NCBI GenBank assembly: GCA_016647705.1
Contig: CM028333.1
Location: 10,180,616-10,244,615 of the forward strand
Length of the DNA stretch: 64,000 nt
Direction: 5' to 3'
DNA from: Eucommia ulmoides
Lineage: Eukaryota > Streptophyta > Magnoliopsida > Garryales > Eucommiaceae
Positions 33,191 to 47,572 of the stretch are shown in pieces. The translations under genes and the position numbers were made by a program. The notes beneath the pieces are model-generated. The model was not told the DNA's origin. It searched no databases and saw only the letters and a program-made list of their open reading frames with translations. Every line of letters begins with the position of its first letter. Position 1 is the first letter of the stretch.

Positions 33191-33399
33191 CCTAATATAT
33201 ATTAAAAAGTTAAAGCAAAATGGAAATGTTTAATATTTAAAATATGAACCACAACAAGAATGCAATACCCAACATTTTTAGATCAAAGACAAAATGAAAA
33301 TATTTGATATTTAAAATATGAGCCACAACAATTGCAATATCCAACATTTTTAGATCTAAGACAAAATGAAAATGTTTAATATTTATAATCTAGAGCTAC

Positions 33400-34671
33400 A
33401 ACCTCAAAAACTTGAAAACAATTCTTAAACATCCCATATACTTTCTCTTCACTCATTATACATTTGATTAGCAAGGTTTATTTGCCAAGTAGTCCATTCA
33501 TTAGAAGTCTCGATGACATGAGTTGTTTCATCTTCTGTATGTCCTTGCCTTTGTGCTTATGACTGATTTATTAAATATTCAACTGTATTTACTATCATGA
33601 CTTGTCTAATAAAATTGTGGAGCAAACAACATACTATAATTATTCGATTTTGGGTCTTGATTGAATAAAAAGGACTTCTAAGAATTCCCCATTGCATTTT
33701 GAGAAAGCCAAAACATCACTCAATAACATTCCTAGCCCTTGCATGTTTCATGTTAAAAAACTCTTCTAGGGTGCGTGGTTGGTGTCCTTCCTTCCACTCA
33801 TTAAGATGACAATGTTGGCCACGATATGGGGCAAGAAACCCTTTGCAATTTGTGTACTCAGCATCAATAATATAATAGTAGCTTATACAGTATAAACTAA
33901 AAATATTAAGCTAAACTTAATAAGTTATATCAAATTAGTTTGTATACATATTGTTTATTAGCCTCACTTACCATTTGGGACTCTCAAACAATTCTTTCTA
34001 CTTAAGGCATCTCTAAGAACTCTACCATCAGTAGATCCTTCCCATCCCAATAGAACATATATAAATTGCTCATCTTGAGCACGTACAACCAATACATTTG
34101 TGGAATTTTATCCCTTTCGATTGCGGTATCTAGGTTAATATACTAAAGGTGCTCTCAACCTGCTGTATGTCCCATCTAAAATACCGACACAATCCTATAG
34201 ACAAGTAAAGTGAATTTCAATAAATACTATATTTTAAAAAAAGATAAATTATTTTAGCTACATTTATATAAAATATTATACCTTGAACAACTTCCATATC
34301 CAATACATAGACTATTGAGGTACAAGCTCAGCCGTTTTCAAAAATATTTTTTGTAATCGTATTACTGCATATAGCACATCATGAAAATGCCTATTTATTG
34401 TCCTAGCATACCATTTAAATTCCCTTTGTATGACTCTATTCTTTATGTAATGAGTTACAAATTTTAGAAACATTGCTACTTGTTCATCCACTAATAAATA
34501 TTTACTCGATCTTAAACCTACTTCCACTAGTCTACTATATAAAATGGTAAAAGCATGTAGGTCTATTCTAAATAAATGCATACAATTAGCATCACTTTCA
34601 TAGACACGTTCCATCAAATTCTTTCTATTATTACGGAAATTATGAACATATTTTTGTCTTGATAAAGTCAT
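33400..34671 (-). pseudogene. PIF/Harbinger transposase (HARBI1-like nuclease) remnant
   Basis: The first 119 codons (34671-34312) are open and show the family N-terminal domain: RIDLHAF..L, DEQVAMFL.FV.H..KNR.IQREF and I.RHF..VL.A. Downstream, in shifting frames, come C.G.LDGT (first catalytic Asp; about 34180-34200), PRYRNRKG, STNVLVV...FIYVL.GWEGS..GRVLRDAL (second Asp region; about 34000-34130), then LNEW and the ARNVIEC.FG.LK..W.IL closing region (about 33690-33760). Stops and frameshifts make it inactive. The intact protein cuts and pastes the element, working with the Myb-like partner. Confidence 0.8.
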
Positions 34672-35619
34672 ATGTTGTTGTCGTATTTACATGACATTAA
34701 TCATCAAAATTTATAGAAATCAATGAACAAGATGCATTGTGTATAACCAATGCATGTATATAGTTATCAAATTTCTGTTGACCATTATTGTATATCAAAA
34801 TTAACAAAACAAATAAAACAGGGGCATCAACTTTATATTCAAAAGTTGATATAAATCAGGACATATTTTCTATTTTACATATCTTTTACCGTTAGATAAA
34901 TTTTGATCCAACGATTTAGATTAATATATTGCAATAGCCAACAATCCGATGACCTAATGAATTAATTTAAGAGTAAATTGAAGGATTGTAATGATGAGAA
35001 TCCCCTTATCATGAGCCTAATGAATCAAACGCCCTTATTTTTTAACTCCATCAATAAATATGCATATAATGAGATATTCATTGCTTAGAAAACAAAACAA
35101 AAAGTTAAAAATTGAGGGAATGTTCCAAAACCAAATGACATAACTTCCCAACTACATAAAGATGAGAACGTGAAAACAGATATGTAAACAGAAGTTCAAA
35201 GTTTTGGATATAAAGCTAAAAAAAAAAAAAAAACTCCATGAATAAATATGTATATGACAGAAATTCATATGTAATTTATAAGCAAAAATGTCAAGCAAAA
35301 ATATCTCGCATTGCATTATGCAAGTTCTATTGTGTTCTGTAAGATTGACTATCATGTCTTTTTTTATGTATTCAAATCTAAATTATAACAATAATTTAGA
35401 TCTCTTGTAATAGGTGTTTAAATAAATGATATGTTTCTCCATGATTTTCAATCATTTGTGTATATTTCCTTTTGCTTGTTTTTTTTTTTTTTTTTTGGAG
35501 TATTTTCTTCAGAAAACTATGAACTTAGGGGAGGTATTCGTTTTCCAACGGCAATCTACACAAATAGAATGAGAGAATGAAGTTACTTATCGATGAATCA
35601 CAAACAAACTCATAATCAA

Positions 35620-36060
35620 CTAAGGCAGCGATGGCTTAGAAACGAAGGTCACGTGGTGACGACTGAGAACGAGCGATGATGGCTGAGAAATGAGCGACGA
35701 TGGCTGCTAACCAAGCAATGATAGCTTAGAAATGAAGAAACAAAGTGCTAATGGATGAGAACGAGCAGCAATGGCTGAGAAACGAGTGGTAATGGTTAGA
35801 GATTTGAGAAACGAAACAGCTAGGGCTAAGATCTGAGAAACAAAGTAGCTAAGACAAAGAGATGAGAAATGAAGTAATGGATTGGTTATGGCTGAGATCT
35901 GATAAATGAATGGGCTAATTGGGATGACTGAGAAACGAAGCAACAAAGCAACGATAGATGAGAAACGAGCAGCGATGGCCAATAAACGAGCAGAGATGGA
36001 TAGAGATCTAACAAACAACATGGCTAGGGCTGTGATCTGAGAAAAGAAGTGATGGATTGG
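35620..36060. repeat. Degenerate tandem repeat near the Harbinger right end
   Basis: About a dozen variants of GAGAAACGAGC-RCGATGGCT, each 20-45 bases long, fill this stretch. They lie inside the element between the transposase start and the right inverted repeat. Confidence 0.6.
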
Positions 36061-36344
36061 CTATGGCTAAGATTAGAGAAATGAATTGACTACTCATTGG
36101 GTTGATTGGGATATCGGGATTTGGCTGATTATAATGGTCTAAATAGATTTTGTGGAAATTATTTATTAATTCCATTGGGCAGGCCTAATTCTAACCCATC
36201 AACTATATAATTGGATTCCATTGATTTTTATTCCAATAGAATCAAATTATTTATTCCATTGGACAACCAAATAAGGGAATCAAAATCGATGGTGGAATGA
36301 CAATTCCATTTCATCCCCATTTTGTTCAACCAAACGAGCTGTTA

Positions 36345-36488
36345 GCAAATGATCCTTGATGGTTACACAAATGAATAGAATGAACAATAATACCTCTACA
36401 TGATTTACGGATACCCTTGGGACACCTCTTTCTCTCTCTTTTTCTTTCACCCGCGTAGGGTTTCATCAAAATAGAACTACCATATCTT

Positions 36489-36522
<34 letters not shown>

Positions 36523-38040
36523 TTAAATGCCTCACAACTATTGGTCTACAACTTTGAAGATTAGGCCACCATGGCCTCTCGAACACCATTGATGCAAAAA
36601 AAATAAAAATGCAAGTTCTGGTGGAGCATGCAATGAAGAACGATAACAATGAGAAGATTTTGAGCAAATCAAATCAAAATTTTCTCTCTATTTTGACGAT
36701 TTCGACAATGACAACGACAAGAACAACAACGATTTTTTCGATAACAATGACTAAAACAACAACTTTTCGACAATAAGAAATGTGACGATTTTTGCATTAA
36801 CAACGATTTTTCTGTTCGGTTTCGCGGTGACCGGGACGCATTCGACTGATTTCTTATGCTATGCCGTTCTTATCCTTTGTATTTTCTATTCTTCACCTAT
36901 TTTATTCGACGGAGTTTAGAGAAATCACACAATCGCTGGATCTCAAACAACGAAGACGATAAGTGATGGATCTTGAACGAATCCATTCAGGATCTCGATA
37001 GCGAAGATAACCTTTCTCTTAGTTTCCATCTTTGACGGAGGTTAGATAAAACCTTTCCTTTCTTCCCTTCGTCTTCGAATTCTTCTTGAGTAGTTAGATT
37101 TACTTTTTCACTCAAAATTCATCCTATGTTTTGTTGCCTAGTCATTTTGACATTATTAATGGTTTTTCTTTTTTAATTAAAAATCTCTTTTAAATTTCAC
37201 GTTTTCCTCTTGAACATTCACAACTGTACAGTAGTAGTGTGAATGTACATGCTGGTAATCCCTATTAAATTTGGCATGTGTAATTGTTCAAAATAATGTG
37301 AATATTCACAACATTATACAAACATGTAATATTTGTATGTTTGAATGTAAAATTATTCAAACATTCATGATTATCATGTACATACCCAATGACATTATTG
37401 TAAATATTGTTTGAGTGTAAATATTATTAATATTAACATTCAATATAATGTTTTGTACTAGTGTGAGTGTTTACACAACCTTGAAACAACAACTCTTAAA
37501 GCATCAAATTTAATAAATATTTATCACCATGGACATTCACAATACTATTGGACTAGTGTAAATGTTCACATTACTTTGAAAATAATAACCTATACAATAG
37601 TCTATGTAAACATTGACACTATTGTTGCTCATACGTGAACATTTACGCTGCTGTGATTTGAACATTAAGAACTTCTTGGTTTAAAAAAATATACAATATG
37701 TATATCAAAATGAAGAGTGTGAGTTCTACATTAAAATGATATTTTTTTTAGCTTTTTTTTACATTGGAAATGTTCATATTTTTTTATTTATGTAGACATG
37801 TTTTTCTTCCATGATAAATGAACTTTCTATTTTCATTTATACGGTTTTAGATTTCGTAAAATGGTATATGTCACAGGGTCAAATTTTTACAACAAAAATT
37901 ACAACCGTGTGATGGCCTAGTTGTACTGACAATTAGTAGCATCGTAAATGTTCAGCCACAACGGAAATACATTGACTGTCTATAAACACACACACATTCC
38001 TACAATTTAATACAACAAGAATGTACCGAAACAGTACAAG
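36345..38040. other. AT-rich spacer with GTGAATGTTCAC-like motifs
   Basis: No gene is seen. An (AT)n tract lies at about 36490-36521. Between about 37210 and 37660 many variants of the palindrome GTGAATGTTCACA appear, resembling the repeats at 45.7-46.5 kb. Confidence 0.45.
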
Positions 38041-38850
38041 AAATGCACTCACGCAATGACACACTAACATTTACGGGAAAAACCCAACCTTGTATTGATT
38101 AAATCGGGTTACAAGGAACCAGTTTACATCAATGGTTTGTAAATCCGCTACTGTACATTCACTTTTTCAAAAATAGACTCAAACATGCATATTTATAGGA
38201 GAAAATGATAGTTGACAGCTCCAACTGCATAAGCAAGTGACTGATATCTGTCCCTACACATGTCAAGCCCACAAGAGTTGGTTTTTCTATCTGAAAACCA
38301 ACCAAAACCGCCCAGAAACTGATTGGAATTGTTTGGTAACCACCCGTCCATCAACTCACCACAAGCTCAGCTTTCCTCCAGCGTTTTTGCACCGTCCCAA
38401 CGTCCTGCCTCGTTGCCATCTCATCTCATAGTCATGTCGATGTTCTGCAATGTCTTGCCATGCTGCCTGCATAGCCAGATTGTGTCATTGTGCCCACTTT
38501 CTGTCTCGTTGCGTCGTTACGCCCAATAACGTCCCAACGCTGTTTGCATTTTTTGCACCAAAATACAATGTCGTTCCCAACAGTTCGTCATGTGCCGCAC
38601 ATGACTCTGCCCACAACGTAGCGTTGCGCCTACGTTGTGCCGCATTGCCTCAATACCGCACCGAGGTCTTCCTCACTGCCCAACACCCGCCGATGTTGTG
38701 CCATAATGCCTCAGCCCACTAACGTGCACCAAGTTGATGCCGTCTTTGCCAACAACTCCGTCCGTGCCACATGCACCGTGTCTAGTAGGAAAGTGCACCA
38801 AGTCGGTGTTGTTTGGCCATCCAACATTGTTAGGGGCCAACAGTATATTA
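38041..38850. other. GC-richer repeat-like block, not identified
   Basis: This block differs in composition from its AT-rich surroundings. ORFs in it overlap in all frames without consistent coding character. The start (ACGGGAAAAACCCAACCTTGTATTGATT..ATCGGGTTACAAGG) resembles sequence found beside plant copia LTRs, and the right end reads GGGGCCAACA. I could not find a matching left terminus, so an LTR fragment is only a guess. Confidence 0.3.
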
Positions 38851-38872
38851 TGTAAATTAAGGGAAATCATTC

Positions 38873-38905
<33 letters not shown>

Positions 38906-39731
38906 GTAATTAGTTGAAAGTAGGACATTTTTCAAAAATCCATAATTAAAAAAAAAAAAAAAGTTTTAAAATTAAAAAATTTATAAGTGTGTTTTTATTA
39001 TATAGTTCTCAAACGTAGTAGAAACTAAAAAAAAAACCTTCAGTTACATCAATTAACTTTTCTATCTTAAAAATAGTTTATCAAAAGTCCTCCATTAACC
39101 TCGTACGAATAACCATGAATGTCTCCAAATTTATTACATCATGTCACTATGTCATCCAGTAGTCGTCACACATCATTAACATACGTCAGTCATTTTAGAA
39201 AATAGTCAATATGTAGGCAAGCCATTTTTGTGAAAGTTTTTGTTGTCGGAAAAAATTGAAAAATTGCCATCTTACTCTTCATTTCAAGATCTTCAATTTG
39301 ATATCAATGTCAACTATTTTAGGAAAAAAAATTATATTTGAACGTTCATAATAAAGAGATTTTTGGCGATTTTTGAGCGTCTAATATTTTTCAAAATTAT
39401 AATCGTTCCTCTTCTCCATTCTATCTTATTGTCGATTGCTTTCGATATACGCTTTTAGTTGTCTTTCTCATGTACTCTGAGGTTGGAACTGTAACCCTCA
39501 CACGCCAAACCAAACACAGAGCTCTAATTATACCACAAATCAACAATGGCGAAAACGAAAGATGTTCATGGATCAACTTCAATCAAATGAACAATAAATA
39601 GTCCACAAGGTGAAATAATCCACTATTCCAATGTTTGTTCTAATATAATCCTTGTCAATCTAATTCAAAATTTTCTCTTGTTCTTTCAATCCTAAACATC
39701 GCACTCTTTGCTTTGACTATGATCGATGTTA

Positions 39732-40386
39732 TAGTTTCTCGTGTTTTTAATGAAATCATGTTTTGACGTTGAAAATTTTGATTTAATCTTGAAACAATTG
39801 TTTGATACATTGAAAACTCTAGGGTTCCCATTCAAAAACCTTCCATTTTATTTTTTGACAAACACATAACAATTATTTGTGGACATTCACAATTGACGTT
39901 TCCCATTATGAAAAACATTCTAAATTGTGTGCATGTCAAACCTTTGCTAGTTCGATTGTGACTGTTGACAATATGTGTTCTACAGATTATGTTTCAAAAT
40001 GTAATATAACATATACACTTAAGTACTAATAACCTATTTGGTTCAAACTAAATAGGTTATTAGTACTAGTTTCTCGTGTTTTTAATGAAATCATGTTTTG
40101 ACGTTGAAAATTTTGATTTAATCTTGAAACAATTGTTTGATACATTGAAAACTCTAGGGTTCCCATTCAAAAACCTTCCATTTTGTTTTTTGACAAACAC
40201 ATAACAATTATTTGTGGACATTCACAATTGACGTTTCCCATTATGAAAAACATTCTAAATTGTGTGCATGTCAAACCTTTGCTAGTTCGATTGTGACTGT
40301 TGACAATATGTGTTCTACAGATTATGTTTCAAAATATAATATAACATATACACTTAAGTACTAATAACCTATTTGGTTCAAACTAA
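39732..40386 (+). repeat. Recent 335-bp tandem duplication
   Basis: Copy 1 (39732-40066) and copy 2 (40067-40386) differ by only a few bases (for example TTTTATTTTTTG versus TTTTGTTTTTTG, and TGTAATATAAC versus TATAATATAAC). At the junction an 18-bp inverted repeat (AGTACTAATAACCTATTT, 40022-40039 and 40050-40067) with a 10-base spacer forms a foldback. The content is AT-rich with no ORF. Confidence 0.85.
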
Positions 40387-40438
40387 GAGTCTATTTGGTT
40401 CAAAATCAAATGTACGTTCGATTTCTATTTACCTTATA

Positions 40439-41769
<1,331 letters not shown>

Positions 41770-42419
41770 ATCTATCCCTCTTAAATAAATTTCATTCCCA
41801 AAATTTCATTCAAAACAGTAATAATTCTAAATCGCACGATCCTATTAGTTACACTCGATTCTAAGACAATCGTTCTCGCTGTAAGGTCCAATAATTGAAA
41901 GTCACCTAGAATTTACAACCGATAAAATTCATTCCACACATCACCACATCCGCATTTGCGGTGGCCACATTATATCCAACATGGTGCACTTTGGTCGGTA
42001 AGCCCTAATATAGATAATCGTCAAAGAATCGTATGTTTCTAAACACTTTCGCTACACCACTCTGATAAAAATAGAATTAAATATATATGCACAACAAATA
42101 TATTTTAAAATATTATGGCAGTCTCACTTGGATTAGATTTATCTCAATTCCAATAAGTCCATGACCTCAATAATTTTTTCACATGGCATGACTTTTCAAG
42201 TCCACTACCATATCCTATAACCAACATTGATCAATTCCATCCAACATTCAACCCAACATGTTCGCAACCAACATCATAATTAATAGATAACCCAATTCCT
42301 TGTGGACTGTTCCATGAGATTAAAAACAATTGTCTCCAATATGCACATTAAAATTCCAATAATCTTCTCGTAAACTTTTCTATAAATATCAACACAATCC
42401 AAACCTCGAATAATGGATT

Positions 42420-42580
42420 TTCTGAAATACATCTGAAACCACATAAATACCTCTCAATCACATAAATACGTCTCAAAAATACCCAAATACGTCTCAAATA
42501 TATAAATGCGTCCTAATCACATAATTATGTCTCAAACATAGAAATGCGTTTCATACACATAAAGAATATTTCGTCTCAAA
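42420..42580 (+). repeat. Short tandem array of ACATAAATACGTCTCAA units
   Basis: About eight units of 16-20 bases with the consensus CACATAAATRCGTCTCAAA. They lie between the two inverted LTRs of the composite. Confidence 0.7.
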
Positions 42581-42879
42581 AGTTTAATACTTACGTAATA
42601 TGACAAGTTCAATACTCAAGCAAAACATATATATAAAAATACTACATAAAGTCCGCCAAAAGTCTCAACAGTTTCCCCACACTCCGAGTCTACCTATTCC
42701 TAGTAGTGGACCAATATCTATCTGAATATTTTATCGATGTATTGTCTTCATACTATAATAACAATTTTTATGGATCAAGTATTTTTATTTTTATTTTTAT
42801 CAAAACTCATTTTCAACAAATATTACTACACTAGAAAATATCAAAATCTCATAAATATCATAGAACAACCAAACTTAAA

Positions 42880-43411
42880 TCAACGGATCAACTCACTTTT
42901 ATATAATTTTACTTTAAAAATTTTAGGGGTTATTGTAGTATTTAAAAATTTGATTTTAAAAATTTTAGGGACTAATATGTTAATTTAATTTTGACTTTTA
43001 AAAGCTTAGGGATTATTAAGTTATTTGAAATATAATTTTAATAGTTTTGAGATATAATTAATATTTACTTTATTTCACTAGGGATAATTAGTATAAATAA
43101 ATGTGTGGTGAATTTGTTTCCTTCTCAAGGAAGGAAACAAATTATCACCACTTGTCTTTCATAATATATATATATATAATAAAAAATTAAGAAAAAGGCG
43201 GTTGAGGCGGTGGATGTCTTCTTTTTTTTTTTTTTTTTTTTTTCCATATGTACAGATATACGAAGAAAAAAAAATGTCTACTCTCATTAGTTTTCTCACT
43301 CATTACTCTCTCTCTCTCTCTCTACACTTTTATTTTCAACACATGTGGGTATCAAAGTCTAGGTAATACTCTTTGTTTTCTTTCTTATTTTATATTTACT
43401 CTCTCTGTGTA

Positions 43412-43451
<40 letters not shown>

Positions 43452-45432
43452 GGGTATATGTTATGGACATCCTCTGTTATTTTGTAAATACTAAAGACCT
43501 CTTTTATTTTTTTACTCAAACACCACTTATCTCCCTTTTTGATTAAAAAATAATAATTTTTTTATTATAATACCAATTTTATCTTTCACTATTTAAAAAA
43601 TAATTAAATAATAAAAAATAAAATACATAAATAACCCTTTAATTTATATATATTCATCGTCATCTCCTACCACTGCACTCACCGCCGCCGTCACCACCTC
43701 CTAACGTCGCCACAACCCACCACCACCCACCCAATGGGTGGCGGTGGGAGGTGGTGTTGGGTGGCGGCAGTGGGAGGTGGTGTTGGGTAGCAGCAGTGGG
43801 ATGTGGTGGAGGGTGGTGGGTGGTGGTAGCGGAAGGAGATGGCGGTGGGTAGTGGGAGTTGGGCGATGGCGGTGGGAGTTGGGTGGTAGTGAGAGGTAAA
43901 TATAATTATTTAAAAAGATAAGGGTAAAAAATATAATTTAAAAATATAAGGGTGCTAATGAATTTTTAAAAAAAAAAATAACATAAGGGCAATTTTGTTC
44001 AAAGGGAGATAAGTAGTATTTGAGCAAAAAAACAGGAGATAAATTTGGTATAGATATCGAATTTATATGTGAATTGTAAAGATTTTAAATCTAAAGAAAA
44101 AGAAATTTCTTATTATATATTGTAGTTAAATTAATTGATAAATTTTATAAACATAATTGTAATATTTTAGTTGTAAAATTAATATTGGATTAAGAAAATA
44201 AAATGTTTAATCTTAATAAATTTCATATAATCAATGGGACTAGGAAAAATTGCAATTTAGTATCACGCATTGCATATTAGAGTTATTTAGTTAAAATCTT
44301 AGTTTAGGCCATGTCGTTGTTAGATTCACAGGCGACGCTGATTACGTCGGTATTCGGCGATAGCAAAATAGCAGTACAAATATTAAGGTGAGATTATTAT
44401 CTTCTATGTAAATTGTCAAATTATATTTTCATACTAAATCGTGAAAAAATAAAAGATTTATTAAAACAGACGATTTTATAACTTTATATTGATCAAGTAA
44501 AAAGTTGATTATAAAAAAGTGATTTTTATTATTATCCTACTATGTCATAGTGTGATCCTGATAGGAGGGCATGTCCTGCGGGATGTTGTTGGTCCTAATA
44601 GGAGGGTATGTCCTATAAAGCGTTATATTGCGACCTAATAGGAGGACAAGTCCTGCAAGTGGTTCATATATGTTATTGTTGTCGTTGTCATTGTTGTTGT
44701 TGACGATTATGATTATCATCACGATATGGAGGTTTATACAACGTGTTGGCTCCTACTATTGGAGATATTAAATGATCCTAATACTAATAGCAACCTTAGA
44801 TTGTATAGTTGTATAGGTTATGAAACCGTTATAACTCCCGATCGTGAGATGAAATGATCTTATGGTTAGTAGGGAAGTATGTGTGCGGTATTTTATTATA
44901 TATCAAATTAATTTGATTAGTTAATTTAAATGCATTTGTTTTATTGTGATGACAGTTGTGAAATTTTATTTTGACTCAGTGTGCGGTTATATTTACATTA
45001 TGCTTTGAGAAGTGGCGTTTGATAATTATTTTTTATCCATAAATTATTTTTATATTATGAAGACAGTTCACCAATAAAATATTTTGTCTTAGGTACTCCA
45101 AGTAGAGATGGGTTCACTGCTGACGTTCGATAGGATCAAATGCTGGTGCTACGTTTGAGGTAGTTGGGGTAGTTTTTGGTAATCAGGGGTTCAAACTTTT
45201 GTAGTGGCAGTTACTTTTTAAATTAGTAAATATTGGTATTTGTGTCAGTTTACAGTTAGTTTATAATTATTATTGCTTAGGTAATTGTAAGTTGATGTCA
45301 CGTTTATTATTTTATTTATCAGAGTAGCGTAGCGAAACGTGGCCGTGGAGTGATTCGTGTTTTTTCAATATTTCTCCCTAAAAATAAAAAGAGAGAAATC
45401 GATTGGTGGCCTTGGGAAATCGGGTTGTTACA
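42880..45432 (+). repeat. Plus-strand diverged LTR copy within the composite
   Basis: AAAATTTTAGGGA...GTTATTTGAAATATAATT...GAGATATAATTAATATTTA and the GTTTCCTTCTCAAGGAAGGAAAC hairpin match the reverse of 41500-41740. The end GGCCTTGGGAAATCGGGTTGTTACA matches the reversed left end. It is longer than the minus copy because it contains an inserted MITE (about 43451-44065) and extra repeats, including three CCTRATAGGAGGRYATGTCCT units at about 44556-44660. The TGTAATACCC start itself is not found. Confidence 0.5.
43451..44065. mobile_element. Probable MITE inside the plus-strand LTR
   Basis: Long imperfect inverted repeats bracket this block. On the left CCTCTGTTATTTTG..., then ACTCAAACACCACTTATCTCCCTTT; on the right, reversed, CTCCTGTTTTTTT, then GCTCAAATACTACTTATCTCCCTTT. 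The centre holds a GC-rich GGTGGTGGGTGGTGG / CCACCACCCACC pair. Exact ends and target duplication could not be fixed. Confidence 0.5.
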
Positions 45433-46612
45433 CTATATGTGCACATACGTGCTAACATGTGTGTATATTCATTTGTATAAAACATGTATTTTATTATATA
45501 TCCCACTTTTTATGTGAACATACACGACATCGTTTTAGTCGGGTTAATGTACATCCATGCAATTATTTTTTCGTTGCCTGTGCATCTTGGACTATATACA
45601 TCATGCATCTTCGTATACATCTTGGATTACTCATCAAATTTGCACATTATAACCTAACAAGCAACTGTTTTCGACCTATCTAATATGAAAACATCAAATG
45701 TGAATGTTCACATTCTTATGTTCAAATAATTATACACACTGACGTTGACAAATTTACCACGATCCATCTTTGATGCTATATGTGTATAAATGTTTAAACT
45801 ATTAACACGTTTTTATTGTTCAACTAAACAGTTAAATGTGTAATGTTCATTATTGCTATGTTAAAAATCCCTTTAGTTTGAAACTCAACCTACATTTTAA
45901 TGTGAACGTTCACTGTGTTTCATGTTATCATATACATCCACATACAAGTTCCCAACACCCAAAATATTTCGATATTGACTTACTAATAAAAAATCACATT
46001 TAATAAAAAATAATAGTATGAGACAAAATATTTAATACAAACTTTCCTACCATTAGTTTGTATTCGTTTAGATTCTATTTGATTTTAGGGAAACATTTAA
46101 ACTAGGATTGAACATCACTCATAAGAAACAAATTGACATTCAATTTGTTGTTGGACACTAGCGCAACAGTAGAAACACATTGTCCAAAATCATTAATTTG
46201 ACTAGTATTTTAACAAATAATTATATGAATATTTGCAAAACATTTACGGTCACCAGTATTATATTGAATATAAACGTTCATATTATTTCGACAAGATTAA
46301 ACATAACTTATAAGAAACAATATGAATGTTAACATTCAATGTGTTGTTTGCAACTAACAAAATAGTAGCAACACACTGTCCAATATCATTAAACTGACTA
46401 ACATTTCAAAAAATAAGATGTGAATGTTTACAAAATATTTACGACCACTATTATTATATTAAATATGAACGTTCAAATTATTTCAAAATGTCTTAGTCAA
46501 CATTAGTCACTGAGGGAGTAAATGTTCGCTATGAAAAAATATCAAATTATCCAAACAAAACAGTAAACATTTTGTTGTTGCTCGTCGTTGTTACTATAGT
46601 TAAACAAACAAG
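45433..46612. repeat. AT-rich tract with GTGAATGTTCA motifs and a diverged ~190-bp tandem duplication
   Basis: Two units, about 46085-46275 and 46276-46465, share GATTRAACAT-ACT-ATAAGAAACAA, CATTCAATKTGTTGTT, GTAGMAACACAYTGTCCAA and TTTACGRYCACYA. Surrounding sequence has the same GTGAATGTTCACA theme as 37.2-37.7 kb. No ORF is seen. Confidence 0.55.
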
Positions 46613-47569
46613 TGTTAGAATTTTTAGTTACTTTAATTGATTAATTAAAGTGAGACATATTAATTAAATTAATTGGGTTAGTATTATGTTGTGTTCATCG
46701 TTGTTTGAGGATCAACTTAGTATATTTATATGCCAAAAATGATTAAATTTTGAATGAAATTTTAATTCTCAAAGGAAACCACTTAAGATTGGTTGAAGAC
46801 TATAGAATGAGCTATCCCACATTGCTTGGGAAATGAGAACTTGAGCACCTTATCAAGATATAAGTTAAGTTGTAAGTTGTAAATTATCCCACATTGGTTG
46901 TGGAGGAAAAACTGAAGCTTATATCAACTTATAAGTTGGTAATAATGGCAAGCCATTAGCCAACAAACATTTAAACTCGAATCAGGCCGGGTTAGAGTTT
47001 GGGTAAGATTTGGGTCAGGTCAATCCTATCCATATTTGGATCGAGTTTGGGCCAGCTCCAGGTCGGATTTGGGTTGGATCCAATTCAGGTTAGATTTTGA
47101 TTCACCAAAACAGTTTAACATTCACGCGAACAAAGGCCTTCCAAAGTCACATTCATTCAATGATGTCTTTTGGTCTTCTATAAATATGAGACTTCACATT
47201 CATTTCAATTAATTTAATTCATAATATTATCACTTCATATTACAACCAAAGCACAAAATATATTAGAATTTTGTGAGAGTTTAAGCACAAGTTTAGTTCG
47301 CCGAAATTTTTGGTTTTAAGGGCTTGTACCAGAAATTTGAAGATCATTGTACTTTAGGAAACAAACGTCCATTCAACCATTAGCAATAGTGTGGGAACAA
47401 GAATCTTCTTTAAGGGCATAGAGTCAAATTCTAGCCTTTATCTACTTCAACTTTATTTATTGTTTAAATATCTGAGTAAGTCTTTATTTAAAGTTTAATA
47501 TATTGTTTTCATTACGTAAACGTTCATGTCTCATTTCTACTTTGTCATATGTTTATGTTACGTAAACAT
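46613..47569 (+). repeat. Possible solo copia-type LTR
   Basis: TGTTAGAATTT at 46613 is followed by TTAATTGATTAATTAAAG, two TATCCCACATTG-TTG..GAA strings, and a 3' part (AAGAATCTTCTTTAAGGGCATAGAGTC...TTTATTGTTTAAATATCTGAGTAAG) resembling plant copia LTRs. No matching terminal CA or target duplication was found, so the call is tentative. Confidence 0.35.
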
Positions 47570-47572
47570 TTA

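Larger units (their letters stand above)
31590..36341 (-). mobile_element. PIF/Harbinger DNA transposon, nearly full length but degenerate
   Basis: The 4752-bp element is flanked by TTA on both sides (31587-31589 and 36342-36344). It ends in inverted repeats TGGCTCGTTTGGT (left) and, reversed, CAGCTCGTTTGGT (right), matching at 11 of 13 bases. TTA duplications and a CGTTTGGT-bearing end are typical of PIF/Harbinger. Both family genes are recognisable on the minus strand: a HARBI1-like nuclease (ORF2) and a Myb/SANT-like protein (ORF1). Both are broken. An (AAT)n array (about 31709-31771) lies near the left end. Confidence 0.88.

Noticed and set aside
38237..38870. Several overlapping ORFs in all frames
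   Set aside because: GC-richer repeat block with no consistent frame or domain; probably an LTR-like fragment.
46613..47569. Full copia retrotransposon
   Set aside because: No gag-pol sequence or second LTR nearby; only a tentative solo LTR is reported.
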